Shown in pieces: positions 1-12,800 of a DNA stretch of 64,000 nucleotides. A program made the position numbers and the translations under genes. The notes under the pieces are model-generated. The model was not told where the DNA came from, ran no database searches, and saw only the letters and a program-made list of their open reading frames with translations. Within the stretch, counting starts at the first letter, position 1, and the number at the start of each line of letters is the position of its first letter. Location of the stretch: assembly GCF_000283155.1 (NCBI RefSeq), contig NW_004454180.1, positions 20,364,487-20,428,486 of the forward strand, written 5' to 3'. The stretch is from Ceratotherium simum simum. Lineage: Eukaryota > Chordata > Mammalia > Perissodactyla > Rhinocerotidae.

Positions 1-173
1 AGGCGGCTTCAGTTGAACAAACTCTGGATGTAAGAGAAGAGAGCACCTTTGCCTCTGATTTGCAGAACCAGCCCAGTAATGTCTCTATTCAAACTGAGCC
101 GTCAAGGCAATTGCCATCTCCACGGACATCATTAATGTCAGTGTCTCTTGGTAGAGACCATGATATGTCTTAA
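1..173 (+). CDS. TOPORS: TOPORS, C-terminal end of the last coding exon (partial)
   Basis: An open frame beginning at base 3 runs 56 codons to a TAA at 171-173. It is Ser/Thr/Gln-rich and ends in the motif SLGRDHDMS, which I recognise as the TOPORS C-terminus. Position supports this: in mammals TOPORS lies directly upstream of RIGI on the same strand, as here. TOPORS is a nuclear RING-type E3 ligase for ubiquitin and SUMO that binds topoisomerase I and p53. Most of its coding sequence, including the RING, sits in one large last exon to the left of this window. The visible tail is a low-complexity region with no catalytic residues. The start lies outside the window. Identity rests on the short C-terminal motif plus synteny. 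Confidence 0.8.
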   Translation, partial: AASVEQTLDVREESTFASDLQNQPSNVSIQTEPSRQLPSPRTSLMSVSLGRDHDMS

Positions 174-447
174 AACTGCCAAAGCATCTCATTGAGAATT
201 CTCATGGTATAAAAAGAAAAAAAACCAGAACAATGTCATCTACTGCAGTCTATTTAAAGATGACTTGGTGAAAATGGAAACTCTCTTCCCCCTTAAAAAT
301 ATTTTACGTGATTTTTTTGTGTTAAAAATTTGTAAAAATCATTATTTGTTCAAAAAGTATGTATGTCCCACCCTCAGAGATATGCACTTTTAAGTGAAGA
401 AAATGATATTGCTAGCAGTTTATTTAAAACTTGGGATCCTTTTTAAA

Positions 448-453
448 TAAAAA
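448..453 (+). terminator. candidate proximal poly(A) signal of TOPORS
   Basis: Canonical AATAAA about 275 nt after the TOPORS stop, immediately followed by an A-run. It could be used for a short 3' UTR or be incidental in AT-rich sequence. Confidence 0.35.
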
Positions 454-770
454 AAAATATAAATTTTAGAAGTTATTTCATAAAGCCATATGGTATTGAC
501 ATATTTTTAAAGTAGTTAATGAGTATTTTTGAATTTTTTTTTTGAGAGTTACTCTGGAAATGTGTTATAAGCTAGGAGAATCCTTTGGACAGTCTTTATT
601 TTTCTTCTTAAAAATTTGTATAATTCAAAACCATTTCTTCAGGTTAAATTGAGGCATTTTAATCTGCACAATTTATCTTGACATCTGCCAAAAGAAAAAT
701 TTAAATATTTCCTTTATATACTTGTTTATCTGGATTGCAGTAAAACAAATGTGTATTCAACAAAAGAAAA

Positions 771-776
771 AATAAA
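771..776 (+). terminator. candidate distal poly(A) signal of TOPORS
   Basis: Canonical AATAAA about 600 nt after the TOPORS stop. It is the last AATAAA before the sequence changes character. Confidence 0.5.
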
Positions 777-1800
777 ACCAGTAACACTTTAAAACAAGAA
801 TCCAGAAATTTTCCTATGCAGTATTGATTTTTTAAAAAAATCATTATTTTAGTGGAGCTAAAATCTTGAAAATAGTTAATATACTGGTGTCATAAATGCT
901 GAATTCTAGGTGATCTGCATTTACTTTCACAGTTTTAATGATTATTTTAGTTCTTTTAATCTGATTATGAAGAGTATCTCATTTGCTTTCTATCTTCAGC
1001 AAAATGCCGTTATGTAGCGTTCAGCTTACTAAAAACAAAAACCCTTGCCAGACTGCTGTTACACCAAGTTTCTGTGTTTATGTTCTGTCCTGTTTTAGAA
1101 ATGATAAAAATTGCTCTACATCTATAGCCAGATGTAGTATTGCCAATGAACAGCAGAATGGGGGATTAAATCTAAATTTAGCCTTCAGTTTGCCTTGCTA
1201 CCGTATTCATTCGTTGTTCAACAGAAATTGGAATGCCTGCTGTGTGGCAGGTTCTAGGTTTTGAGGGATTCGGTGATAGAACAAGGCAGATATACTCCTT
1301 CCCCTCATGGGGCATATGTATATATAAACATTACAAACTATAGGTTCTCTGGAGAGAGTATGATTTCCTATAAGAGCGTAGAGTGGGGGCCTAATCTCAG
1401 GTGGAAGTGATGGTTGAATTGAAATCCAGAAAACATGTAGACGTTAACTAGGTGTAGAGTTGCTGTTAGCAAAGGAGAGATGTACAAGGATTGAAAGGCA
1501 GCGGGGGAGCCTGGCATATTCCAAGAACTAAAAGAAGGCAGGATTAGCCAAAGGACAGGGTGTGAGGCCAGCGTTTGCAGGCCATGTTTAGAGTTTGTGT
1601 TTATCCTAAGGACAGTAGGAAACTGATTTAAAATGACAATCTAAAATTGGAGTTGACAATTTTTAGTGAGCTAGGACATTGAGAAATTGTGGGAAGACTA
1701 TAGTTGATCAAGGAATATAGTTTGAAATTATGAAATGACTTGGTAGTTTTTCTTGAAGTATTAAAAACTTAAGAATGCTGTTTTAGTCCACATTCTGATT
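777..1800. other. intergenic, nothing recognised
   Basis: AT-rich to mixed sequence with only short chance reading frames (for example 983-1264). I recognise no repeat family, RNA gene or exon here. Confidence 0.5.
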
Positions 1801-1806
1801 TTATAT

Positions 1807-1880
1807 GTTTTCAGTTAAACGTTTAGTGAAAACCCATCTTAACGTATTCAGTTAAACACTTAGTGAAAACCTGTCTTGAT
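1807..1880. repeat. 37-bp imperfect tandem duplication
   Basis: Two adjacent 37-nt units (1807-1843 and 1844-1880) share the core TCAGTTAAAC, then TTAGTGAAAACC, with a few differences. Intergenic; probably a small local duplication. Confidence 0.8.
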
Positions 1881-1924
1881 ACACGGCACCATCACATCAT
1901 CCCCTTAGTTGTTGAAGCTAAAAA

Positions 1925-2600
1925 TTTCCAAGTCTTTGATTCTTCCCTCTCCTTCAGCCTCCTTATCCAACCACCAAATCCTGGTCACTGAAATTTTTCT
2001 AATATTTCTAAATGTGTCCATACCATCATCTCATCTGGGCAGCCGTGATCTCTCACCTGTACTACCATAATGGGTCTCCCTGCATCCGCTATTGTTCCAT
2101 TCTTGATGTAGCATTCAAAACATCTTAAAAAAATTTCTTGCTTCATTTCATTCCCCTCCTTAAAATCCTTCAGTAGCTTCCTGTTATTCTTAGGATATTT
2201 ATTAAAAGCAAACAAAAATCCCCCATAATATGGTTTAGCAATCTCGGCCTAATCAGGCACTGGTCCATCTTTAGCTTTTCCCTCCCCTCATTTGTACTCT
2301 GGCCACATTAGCTGCCTTCAGGTCTTTGAAAGTGCTGCTCCCTGCCTTCACCATGGCGTTTTTCTTCTCCTGGGAACTGAATTCTGTCCTGGGAAAACTA
2401 GGTTTCTGTTAAAGTGTCTCCCTCCTTCCCGTTATTTCTCTTTAATTACTTCCTCTCAACCACCCTGGACTCCTCCAGAGCACACAGTTGTAATTGGTTA
2501 CTACACGTCTTCTCTCTCACCAGTCTGGAAATTCTTTGACAGCTGTATGTATATGTACTGCTGTATCCCTTCTCCATTTCCTTTCACTTAGGAGGTGCTT
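1925..2600 (+). repeat. LINE-2-like fragment
   Basis: Pyrimidine-rich text with the order typical of LINE-2 3' regions: CTTCAGTAGCTTCC, then a phrase about TCTGGCCACATTAGCTGCCT, then CTGCTCCCTGCC. Old and diverged; the chance reading frames on it are not genes. Confidence 0.55.
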
Positions 2601-5600
2601 ACTGCACTTACTGCATGGACAAATAGGTGCTAGAGATTTAAAAAATTGCATAAGACTTGCTTTCTGCTTTGAGGGAGCTCCACTATCTCTGAAGTATCTA
2701 TAAACGCCACTATCTGAGACATTTTATTTTACTTCAGGTCTTCAGTGTTTCTGTGACTTTTGCAACATTGTGTAAAGGAAGTGCAATCAAGCACTTGCAC
2801 TTGCTCAATCATCCATCCTCAGATTCCCAAGAGGAAAGATTTCCCAACAGGAAAACTTGTTACTATTTTTACTTTGTAGGCTAAGTAGGCAAGTTTGACC
2901 TCAGTTCTTGGGGGATCCAATCCAAGGGCTTCCCTAAACCATCTAATCTGTGGTACTGATGAGCCATGTGTACAGAGGGGCAAGGACTTAGGTAAGGTAA
3001 GCTGATGGCCCATACTTACTGGAATTCTTCCATCATGGGGAATAATTGCAGTCTGCTGCTAGTGTAGACTGTGGGCATTCTGAGTCAGCCAGTTGTGTGT
3101 CTCCGGACTTGGAAAATTTTTCAGAAGGTGCTTTGGGGTTCTGGAAATCATGTATAACCTGGTTTGGGTTGTCGCCAGCCCCATTGCCCCCACCAGTGGG
3201 GGCAGGGGATTTGAAGTAGAGGGAGAGGGGTGCCTCCTCGCAAACCAGTTTCATCAGGGTTCAGAGCATGGATCCATTTCTAGCATTAAGCTGATTAGAC
3301 CTATGTACAACGGAAATGTTGACTGATTAAATTACTATGATAATGTAGACGTCATTGAGACCAGAATTTGTATAGACATGTTCAGTGATTGGCACCTTTA
3401 GGAAAACTTACATGGGAAGCCAAATCATAATCGTTGTGTATGTAACCTACTCTGAGATGGTTAAGAAAAAATACAAATATACATGGGGAGAGAATGAGTC
3501 ATATTGTGGCAAAATGTTAAAAACTGGTGAATGAGAGTAAATATAGAGGAATTCTTGGTGCTATTCTTATAATTTTTCTTCAAGTTTGAAGTAATTTCAA
3601 AACAAAAAGTTAAAAGTAGCTTCTATAGGCCTGCAAGGTTGCCTGTATGTGAGAGTATCAGTCAGAGTTATCGGCCATCTTTACTCAGCAAAAGGGAACA
3701 AAATCACAAAGGCAAACACGCAGGTGACTATTAAAGTCCCTTTCCTGTGAGAGAGAGCCAAGTCACTAGACAGGTGTTCTGGTCCCATTTATGAGGCTGG
3801 GCCTGTGGAGATGAGGTTCTTAGTCCAAGATACACAGTCAACTGGTCTTGGTACTGTGCTTGGAAGCAATCTCACACGGGTATAAAATCAAAGAAGAGTT
3901 TGCTTTGTTTTTTTAAATTTAGGGTAAGAGGGAAAGACAAGCTTTTGGGGAAGGAGCCCCTGGAACAGGAAAATTTGAAAATAAAGCAAGAACTGATGAA
4001 GCTAAGTTCCCTCAATGGGGGAGGGGATCCAGAGCACAGGTAAGTGATGAGCGATGGACAGAAGCAGTGGCAAGTCGTATTCTAAAATGGCAGAAGGAAG
4101 TACAAATGCACAAAGAGACATTTGTGGGTAGATGGATTCGGATGAGGTAGTTTATGCTCTAAAGCCTCTCTTTTCTCCATGAAATTGGAAGCAGTGCCTT
4201 CTGGGAAAGGTGAATCATAAGTAGGATTGGGCTTGAGAGGAGTGGAAAAATGCCCCTTGAGAAGCATGGAGGGAGGCTTAGCTAAGAATTGCTGATCCTC
4301 AGCTGAGATAAGGGGTGTTGAAATTGATGAGATACCAGGATTTGTGATTTTGTCCTGGTAGCATTCAACACTGGGAGTAGAAGCAGAAACTAATGTTGCA
4401 TGTATAGTATGCTTTCAGTGTTTATACAGTGAATGAACAAATGGATGGATTTATCCGTGGTGGAGGTTCTGCTCAAAGGGGTAAGGGTGTTGAGGGAGAT
4501 ACTGGTGAGTGGGGTTGAATTGATGCATTCTGGTGTCTGGACTGTTTAGGGAAGGAAGTAGGCTATGAGGTGACCATATACTTAGGAAACTGGGAGATAT
4601 CAAGGGGTTAGTTTTCCAATGAGGTTCAAGTAGGTATAGTAGGGGTAGAAGTAAGAAAACTGAAGAAATATTTTAGAGAGCGCCTAATTCTAGGCGTGAT
4701 TGGAAATAACTAAAATGGGTGGAGGTGAAGGTGATTGGAGTTGAGGACAATGATCTATAAGGCTGTAAATAGCTACATGGAAGACGCTCTGGGTGATGCA
4801 GGAGATATAGGATGGAGAAGAAAATGGTGGTTGTGTTATGAGTATTATATCTTGTGCTTTAAACTCTCCTTGTGTTCTGCCACTTCTGCTGGCACATGCC
4901 CAGAGAAGATAATCAAAACTTGCTAAATAATTGATTATTTACTCATTCTGAGTTTTGAGTCAATACCTGAATCACTTAGGTAGTGGAAAACAGTAAGTGG
5001 GATATGGCCATTTGAAAAAGTACTAAGATTGGTTGTTAAAATGTCATGAAAATTAGTGAATTCTTTCCTATTTTACCTGCAAGGGTATTGGGGGATGGTA
5101 AATACCATTGGATCTGTGCCTGGGAAAAGGAGAGGCAAGGAAAATGGAATTCTAGTTAGGCCACGGTCTGTGTCTGAATTCATCCCAGTAGAAGCTGCAA
5201 CTGCTAGAACATTAGATGATGTACTTTTATCACAGCGGGGCAAAGTTACGCATCTAGTATTTGCCCGGAGAAGGCTGGCTTCTGCTTCTCTGCATGACCA
5301 TCTGCACTTTAAATAGGTAAACAGTTCTCTCCTAGGCAAGGGGATATCTCTTTGCTTTTCTATCTGTAAAATTCATTTATTCATCAAACACTGAGTACAT
5401 ATGGTCCAAGGCTATGCTAAATGCTAGGGTTATAAGGATGAATGATGGAACCAATAGGAATTTTAAAGAAGGTGGGAATGGGACAATTCGATTTCTTCTT
5501 AAGAAATAGCGGTAATGTAAAAGAAAGTTTGGAGTGGGAAAACCTCAGGAAAAGACTGTTTAAGAAGCTCTGTGCGGTAGCTCAAACCAGAAATCAGAAG

Positions 5601-5840
5601 GCCTATGGAACAGTGGCATCCAGAGGAGAGGCTAGATTCAGTAGATTTCTGAAGTAAGACTAGACAAAATGTGGGCACCATTACGTGAAGATGGGGCTGT
5701 GAGGGAGACGGAAAAGTCTCTTATAACCAGACTTTTTCTTTTTTTCATTTGAGAGATGTATGGTGATAATATTCAAGGTAGGAAATATAGGGATAGGGAT
5801 GGTTGGGGAGGAAAATGAGATCAATTTGAGACTCTGAGCT
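2601..5840. other. intergenic, no gene seen
   Basis: About 3.2 kb with only short unsupported frames (none above 90 codons). The stretch near 5370-5450 has the look of a worn LINE-2/MIR-type repeat (TTCATTTATTCATCAAACAC). Nothing else is recognised. Confidence 0.45.
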
Positions 5841-5844
5841 GCCT

Positions 5845-6052
5845 AGAGCTGTGCTGTCCAGTATAGTAGCTACTAGCCACATGTGGATATTGAGCACTTG
5901 AAATGTGGCTAGTAAAACTGTGAGGAACTGAATTTTTAATCTTATTTAATTTTAATTAAGTTTAAATAGCCATATGAGGCTTATGGCTACCATATTGGCC
6001 AGTGCAGGTAGAGAGCATTTCCATCATGACAGAAAATTCTGTTGGACAGCAT
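5845..6052. mobile_element. hAT-type non-autonomous DNA transposon (MER-like)
   Basis: The element starts with a GCTGTGCTGTCCAGTATAG block and ends with ATTCTGTTGGACAGCA, giving inverted GCTGTCCA/TGGACAGC ends. It contains the characteristic CTAGCCACATGTGGATATTGAG and CACTTGAAATGTGGCTAGT words of a hAT-Charlie family. The exact family is not fixed. Confidence 0.65.
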
Positions 6053-6690
6053 GGAACAGAGGGTACCCACAGAGATGGAGATTTCCAGTGGGTAGCTGGG
6101 GATGGTGTGACTCTTGGAAGAGAGATTGGGCTAGAGAGAGGACTTAGGAGTCACTGGGGAATAGAGCAGCAGTGAAGCTGTGGGAGTGGATGAGATCCAG
6201 AGAGAGGAGGTTGAGCAAGAAGAAAAGCAGACGGAGGTGAGAATTCTTGGGAACACAACATTAAGGAGGCTGGCGGAAGAGACCAAGAAGTGTTCCCTCG
6301 AGGCCCAGGTACCTTCTTGCCTCCAGTTGTATTTTGTATCTCCTGTACCAAATGTAGTACTTTGCACACAGTCAGACGTCAGCAGACTGTCCAAGAGGTT
6401 AATCTAATCTTTCAATTCTTGGGAGCACCTGACTGTTACCTCCATGTGATCATTATATTTGGAAATGTTGCTCTGGGTGGAGTAGGTTAGGCTGCCTCCA
6501 AGGACATCTACTGTGATTTTTAGATGGAACGCAGGACTAGGAAGTACAGTCTTTTGACCCTACTCTATCACTCACCCTCCTTCTCTACACTTCCCTTAGG
6601 ACGCAGCTGTGATTTCTGGATTATGTTTAAATCACTCCCTTGCAGGACCCTCCAACTCTCTTGCCCTTTTTTCTCTCATCGTTCACCTAG
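6053..6690. other. intergenic, nothing recognised
   Basis: Purine-rich then mixed sequence. Overlapping short frames on both strands (6131-6407) are not supported by composition or homology that I recognise. Confidence 0.4.
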
Positions 6691-6891
6691 TTTAGGGGTT
6701 GGCAACCTTTTCCTGTAAAGGGCCGGATAGTAAGTATTTTAGGCTTTATGGGCCATATGCAGTCTCTGTTGTATAGTCTTTGTTTTTTTCTACAACACTT
6801 TTAAAATGTTAAAACAACTTTTAGCTTGTGGCCTGTATAAAAACAAGCCACATGCCTGATTTGTCCTGCAAGCAATAGTTTGCTAACCTGT
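6691..6891 (+). mobile_element. hAT-like non-autonomous DNA transposon
   Basis: Begins with GGGGTTGGCAACCTTTTCCTG then AAAGGGCCGGATAG, continues TTTTAGGCTTTATGGGCCAT and ends with TAGTTTGCTAACCTGTTA. These are the words of a common mammalian non-autonomous DNA element with short inverted ends. Family name not assigned. Confidence 0.6.
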
Positions 6892-7658
6892 TACCCAGCA
6901 AGACCTCAATCTGGATGAACCCAGCTCTTCAGTTGTGTCTGCATGCATCCTGCTAAGTGTTCCTGAGGGAATCAGTAACTGTGCAGATTGGTGTCACCAT
7001 AAAGCACAATCACCAGCCTCAACTTCGTATGACACACATTAGTGGACAAGTTTCTTTAGTATTCTTGTTCATTGATATGATGGCTATTTCATACCACCTC
7101 CTCCTCAAACCTCCCACTTCTCTCTACCACACACTTTCCATATTGGCTGGGCATTCTGGTTGGCGCCAAGCTCAGGCAACACAAATCTGGCCTGTTTACC
7201 AAAAGTAATACGTCTAGCATATTATTAGAGACACTGCCTGCCCGGTTGGTCTTGACTGGCTTTCTCATGTGTCCAGTCAGCCGGTGGGTCTCCTGATCCA
7301 GGATGGCCTCAGCTGGGATTACTGGGTTCTCTCTGTGGTCGCGTATCTTCCAGCATGTTCGCCTGAGCGTGTTTACGTGGTGGTCACAGGGGTCTGAGAG
7401 AAAAAGCAGAAGTGTGCGAAGTCTTTTGAAGCCTGGGCTCAGACTGACACTGCCATTTCCACATTCTCTTGCCTACAGCAAAGTCATAAGGCCAGATTCA
7501 AGGGGAGGGAAAAGAGACTACCGTTGATGGGAGGAGCTGCAAAGTTACATTGTAAAAGGTGTAATATTGGGAAAAGTGAAGAATTGTAATTTTTGCAATC
7601 AACCTACTGCAGCGTCCATCGTCTCTGCACTCAGTGGATGCAGCCCTCCTCCTCCAGG

Positions 7659-7847
7659 CCTCTGGTTCTCACACTTTCACATGCATCAGAATCAGCTGGA
7701 GGGTTTGTTAAAACATAGATTGCTGGGCCCCACCCCCTCAGTTTCTGATTCAGAAGGTCTGGGATGCCAAGAATGTGCTTTTCTAACATGTTTCGGGGTG
7801 GTTCTGGTGCTGCTGGCCTGCACACCACAGTTTGAGAACCACTGTTC
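7659..7847 (-). mobile_element. MER5-like hAT-Charlie element
   Basis: The left end reads TCTGGTTCTCACACTTTCAC and the right end AGTTTGAGAACCACTG, the near-palindromic ends of MER5A/B. The internal phrase CTGGGCCCCACCCCCTCAG is also typical. Orientation is by comparison with the usual consensus. Confidence 0.75.
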
Positions 7848-7969
7848 CAGGCTAATCCTCCCCTTGCGCTCTGGATTTCACTTACTCTCACTTTAATAAC
7901 AATTTTGGTTTTTCAGTTATCCTCCCTTTCCTTTATGTGTTATTTTTGAGTGACTTTGCTATTCAGAGT

Positions 7970-8113
7970 GAGGTCTGTGGACCAGCAACATCAGCATTCA
8001 TTGCCTGGGAGCCTGTTAGGAATGCAGAGTCTCAAAAATACGAGATCAGAATCTGCACTTTAATGAGACCTGTGGGTGATTCGTGTGCACATTGATGTTT
8101 GAGAATCACTGCC
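7970..8113 (+). mobile_element. second MER5-like element, opposite orientation
   Basis: Contains GAGGTCTGTGGACCAGCAAC, then GGGAGCCTGTTAGGAATGCA, and ends with TTTGAGAATCACTG. This is a MER5-type element in the reverse sense to the copy 120 bp upstream. Confidence 0.7.
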
Positions 8114-8189
8114 TGTGGATTGTTCTCATCAGCAAGCAAGCAGGCCGTGTTCTTGATTTCGTCCTCCAAGCCTGCCCCTCTTCTAATGT

Positions 8190-9670
8190 CCCAAGTTAAT
8201 AGATGGCCCCACCATTCATGCAGCTACTCAGGTTAAACAAATTGGAGTTCTCCTTGACTCCTCTCTCATGTATCCTGCATCCAATTCATCAGCAAGTTGT
8301 GTGGGATTTTAGGATTACATATCCTGTGCGTCACCGTTTCCACTGCTTCGATCCTGATCTGAGATGCCATCTCCTCTCACCTGGACTGGTGCTGTAGCTT
8401 CTTGCCTGCCCCCTCTGCTTCCACCCCTGCCCCCTGCAGTTTGTTTTCCTCCAGTCAACCACAGTGATGCTTTAAAAACAGGAGATCATGTTCTTCCCCC
8501 TCAAAATCCCACAGTGGTTCCCCATCATAGGATCAAAACCAAACTCCTTATCGTGGTCGGTCAGGCCTTACATGCACTGCCGTGGCTACCTCTCTTCTCT
8601 CTCTTTCCCCAACCCACTCCACTCTAGCCACCCCGCTCACCTTCTTCTCTTCTGCAGGCCCAGTTCGCTCCTGCCTCTGGACCTTGGCACTGTCTGTTCC
8701 TTTTGAGTAGATTGCTCTTCACCCAAATGGTATGTGCTCTCACTTCATTTAGGTCTTCCTTGATCGACTCATCTGACATAAGCAGCCCCCATGATGCTTC
8801 AGTCCCTTATCCTCTTAACTTCTCACTGCACTCACTACCATCTACCTTCTCGTCCGTCCCCTACTCTAGAATGTCATGGCTCTACCCTGTCTTCTCCACT
8901 TCAGTCGTGGTGCTTCTGTGCTTGCACTTGCGCACGCCAGGTGCCTAGAATGTGGCTTTGATTTTTTTTCCTCTTCCTTTCCACTGCTATTGACTCAGTC
9001 TTGTCTCTACAGTATATCTCAAACAGTTCAGTTCTTAACACTCTCCACTGCCACGGTCTTTGTCTACGCCCTCATCTCTTACTTGCTGCTCATTCTCCAC
9101 ACGAGCCAGAGAGGTCTTTTTAAAAACGTGATCAGATTATGTTACTCCTTGCTTAAAACCCTGCCATGCACTTCATTCCTTGCCTTACAAGGCCCTGTTT
9201 ACCTGTTCAGCAACACTGCATAGCGTTTACCCTTGTTAATGAAGTTCCAGCTACAAGTGTCTTTCACTTTTTCTTTTTGATCCATTTGTGCTCTCCTTCC
9301 TCCTGCATGGAATCCCCCGCTCTCTGCTTTTTTCGAATGGTTGATTCTTATTCTTAAGAATTCAGCTGAAATGTGACCTACTGAGAAAGATATTCCCTTA
9401 CCCCACTGTATTAAATAGTTTTTTCCAGCCTCCATTATTTTCTGTCTCATGACTCTGTTTGCTTTCTTTGTATCACTTCACATTTGGCAATTACTTAATT
9501 ATTTGTGTTTTTACATCTTTACTGTCTATCTGCTCCCTCCCCCAATCAGACTCTAAGCCTATGGGGGAGACTGTTTTTCACTTACCTCCATATACCCAGT
9601 GCTTTTCATGATACCTGACGTATTAGCAGGTATTAGTAGTTACTCTGTAAATGTGTTGGATAAATTAATG
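8190..9670 (+). repeat. LINE-2 3' region (possibly two fragments)
   Basis: A long pyrimidine-rich tract carries LINE-2 3'-end phrases twice: CACAGTGATGCTTTAAAAAC with CCACAGTGGTTCCCCATC near 8460-8530, and AGCCAGAGAGGTCTTTTTAA with GTTACTCCTTGCTTAAAACC near 9105-9165. The end has the GTAAATGTGTTGGATAAATT tail. The chance frames at 8364-9223 fall on this repeat. Confidence 0.7.
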
Positions 9671-9889
9671 CCCGGATGAGGAGAGGGTCTAAGACCGAGT
9701 TCTTTCTTCTCATCCTTCTGTGACACTCTCCTTCTTCCCTGGCCTTGGTGAAATTTTACCTACAAATCTCCCAGATGACTCCATTTCCGGGACTTCACTT
9801 CTTTCAGATTCAGTCTATACTGTAATTGTTGATGTTTAGTAAATCCATTGTTATTCAAGGCTATGTTATTTCCCACTAGTAGCATAAAA

Positions 9890-12800
9890 GGCATGTCTTT
9901 ATCTTTTTAAAGAACTTTTGGATCTGATTTCTTTTTCTCAAAGATCCAAACCGAAGTAGTGGCAGAATAGCGTGTATGATATAATTATAAAAATGGACAA
10001 AACATAAAGGACAAGTACCTGAAGGCACTGGAGAAAAACCAAAAGGCAGAAACTGGATGGAATTAGACCGTGAAAAGAGGGACCTGTCCTGCATGAGAAC
10101 TGCATTTATTTGGCTTTTCTTCTGAGGGTCCTCCCCCGTCCATGGAGGTTAGAATACAAGCAGAAAGCCACAGTCGTTGAATTAGAGGATGAACCCGGGG
10201 GCTGCCAAAGTGACTGTATTGAGGGGGAAATTTCAGAAAGAAAGGAAACACAAAGGGGGAGCCCAAAAATTTGTATATAATCTTCACTGAAATCCTTAGC
10301 TGACCTTGAAATGAGTACATGCAGGGGGAGACTCCTAGGATCCCAGTTAAGCCACAGCTGGAAGGCTGAAAGAGCTCAACAAGTATCTCAGCTGCCACCA
10401 CAGGGAAGACAGAATTTGGAGTCTGAGTCCCACCAGCTTAGAAGGGCAGGGGAAACATGCAGGGCTTTTCATTGAAACCCCTGGAGGACCACACCTTAGC
10501 AGAAAAGACTATGACCCAGGACTAAGGGATTCACCTTGCATTAAGGGCAAAACTGAAAGAGACCCACCTCAGTGTGTAAAACAAAGCCTCTATGAGTTAA
10601 AAATGAGTAGCTGGTAAGTTAGCATGCTAGAACAAAAAGCAACACTCCCGAGAGTAAAATAATAGAATCCAGAGATTCTATAGCATATCTATAACGTCCA
10701 GCATAAAATAAAAAATGACTAGACATATGAAGGAACCCAAAGTCAAGAGAAGAAGCAGTTACAAAAACATATTGTGAGATAATTCACATTATCAAGGACT
10801 TTAAAGACACTGTTAGAAATAGGTACATGAACTTAAAGAAAAGATGGTTATAATGAATGAACAGATGGAGGTTCTCTGAGAAATGGAAAGTAGAACAAGA
10901 ACCAACGGAAATCTTAGAACTTTTAAAAACAGTATTTGAAATGAAAAATTCACAGAAAGCTTAACAATATATTGGAGAAGCCAGAAGGGAAATGACGTCA
11001 GATGGAAGCCAGTACCTACAAATGGGAATGAATAGCGTCAGAAATGGAAAATAGAAAAGACTATAATTTTCTTGACAGACAACTGACTTTTTACAATAAA
11101 AAAATATTATGTGGTTTATAACATATAGAGAAGTAAAAATATGACAACAGTAGCACAAAGGATGGGCTGGCGTAGATGGAATTACGTGGTTGCAAGGATC
11201 TTATATTTTACCTGATGTGGTATAATATTAATTCTAAAGTAGATTGATATAACGTAAGGATACATATTATAATCCATAGAGCAACCACTACATATATATC
11301 TCGAGAGAGAGATATATAGCTAAAAGAATACAAAGAATCATAGCTACAAGTGATAAAAATATATTTGATTAACCCAAATCAAAGGAATAGAGGAGCAAGG
11401 GAACAAAATTGGATGCAACAAACAGCAAAATTGTAGTTTTAAACCCATATCAATAGTTAAATGTAAATAGATTTAATGCTCCAGTTAAAAGGCAGAGATT
11501 GTCAGACTGGATAAAAAGAAGACCCAACTATAAGCTGTATTCTGGAGGTGCACTTTAAATATTAACAGAGAAGTTGAAAGCAATAGGATGGAAAAAGATA
11601 CACCAGGCAAACAGTAAGCATAAGACAGCTGTTATGGGTATAGTAGTATCACATGGAAGTAGACTTTGACATAACAAGTATCAACAGAGACAAAAAGACA
11701 TTTCATAATGATGAAAGACATAATTTATCAGGAAAACATAACAATCCTAAATGTGTATGCATCTAATAAGAGAGCTACAAACTCGATGAAGCAAAAACTG
11801 ATAGAACAAAAGGGACAAATAAACAAATCCATAATCACAGTTGGAGATTTTAACACCCCCTCTCAGTACTTGACAGAACAATTAGTAAGGATATAGGAGA
11901 CTTGAACCACACTATAAACCAACCTGACATAACTGACATTTATAGAACATTACACCCCAAAACTGCAGAATACACCCTCTTCTTAAGTGTGTCTAGAACA
12001 TATACAAGATAGTCCATATCTGGGCCATAAAACAAGTTTCAATAAATTGCAAAAGATTGAAATCTTACAACATATGCTCTCTGATCATAACAGATTAAAA
12101 TAAGTCAATAACACTAAGATGTTTAGGAAATACCCAATATTTGAAAAATAAACAGCACACTTCTAAATAACTCATAGGTTAAAGAAGAAATCACAAGGAT
12201 ATTAGAAACTTTCAAATGGAATGACATTGAAAACAATATATCAAAGTTGGTGGGATGTTAGAACTCAGCTGGGAAAAGGGACATTTATAGCCTCAAATGC
12301 TTATATTGGAAAAGAAAAATGTATAGAATCAGTGATCTAAACTTCTACCTTAACAAACTAGTAAAAGAAGAGCAAATTAAGCCCAAAGGAAGTAGGAGAA
12401 AAGAATAATAATTAGAGCAGAAATGAGTGAAATAGAATAACAATAAAAAGCTATCAAAGCCAAAGTTGGTTTTTTTAATTTATTTATTTTTTCCCCCTAA
12501 AGCCCCAGTAGATAGTTGTATGTCATAGCTGCACATCCTTCTAGTTGCTGTATGTGGGACGCGGCCTCAGCATGGCGGGAGAAGTGGTGCGTTGGTGCGC
12601 TCCCGGGATCTGAACCCCGGGCCGCCAGCAGCAGAGCACGCGCACTCAACCGCCAAGCCACGGGGCCGGCCCCAAAGTTGGTTTTCTTAAAAGATAAATA
12701 AAGTTGGTAAATCCTTGGCAAGACTGGTTTTTTAAAAAGGTAAAAGGATAATAAGTATCATGAACAACTTTATGCCAATAAATTTAATAATTTAGAGGAA

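Larger units (their letters stand above)
174..776 (+). other. TOPORS: TOPORS 3' UTR (inferred extent)
   Basis: AT-rich non-coding sequence follows the TOPORS stop codon. Two AATAAA hexamers occur, at 448-453 and 771-776. The second is followed by a T-rich stretch and is my preferred end, but the choice is inference. Confidence 0.55.

Noticed and set aside
11708..11896. Possible functional L1 endonuclease gene
   Set aside because: The fragment resembles L1 ORF2 but adjoining frames are broken repeatedly and an ERE interrupts the element.
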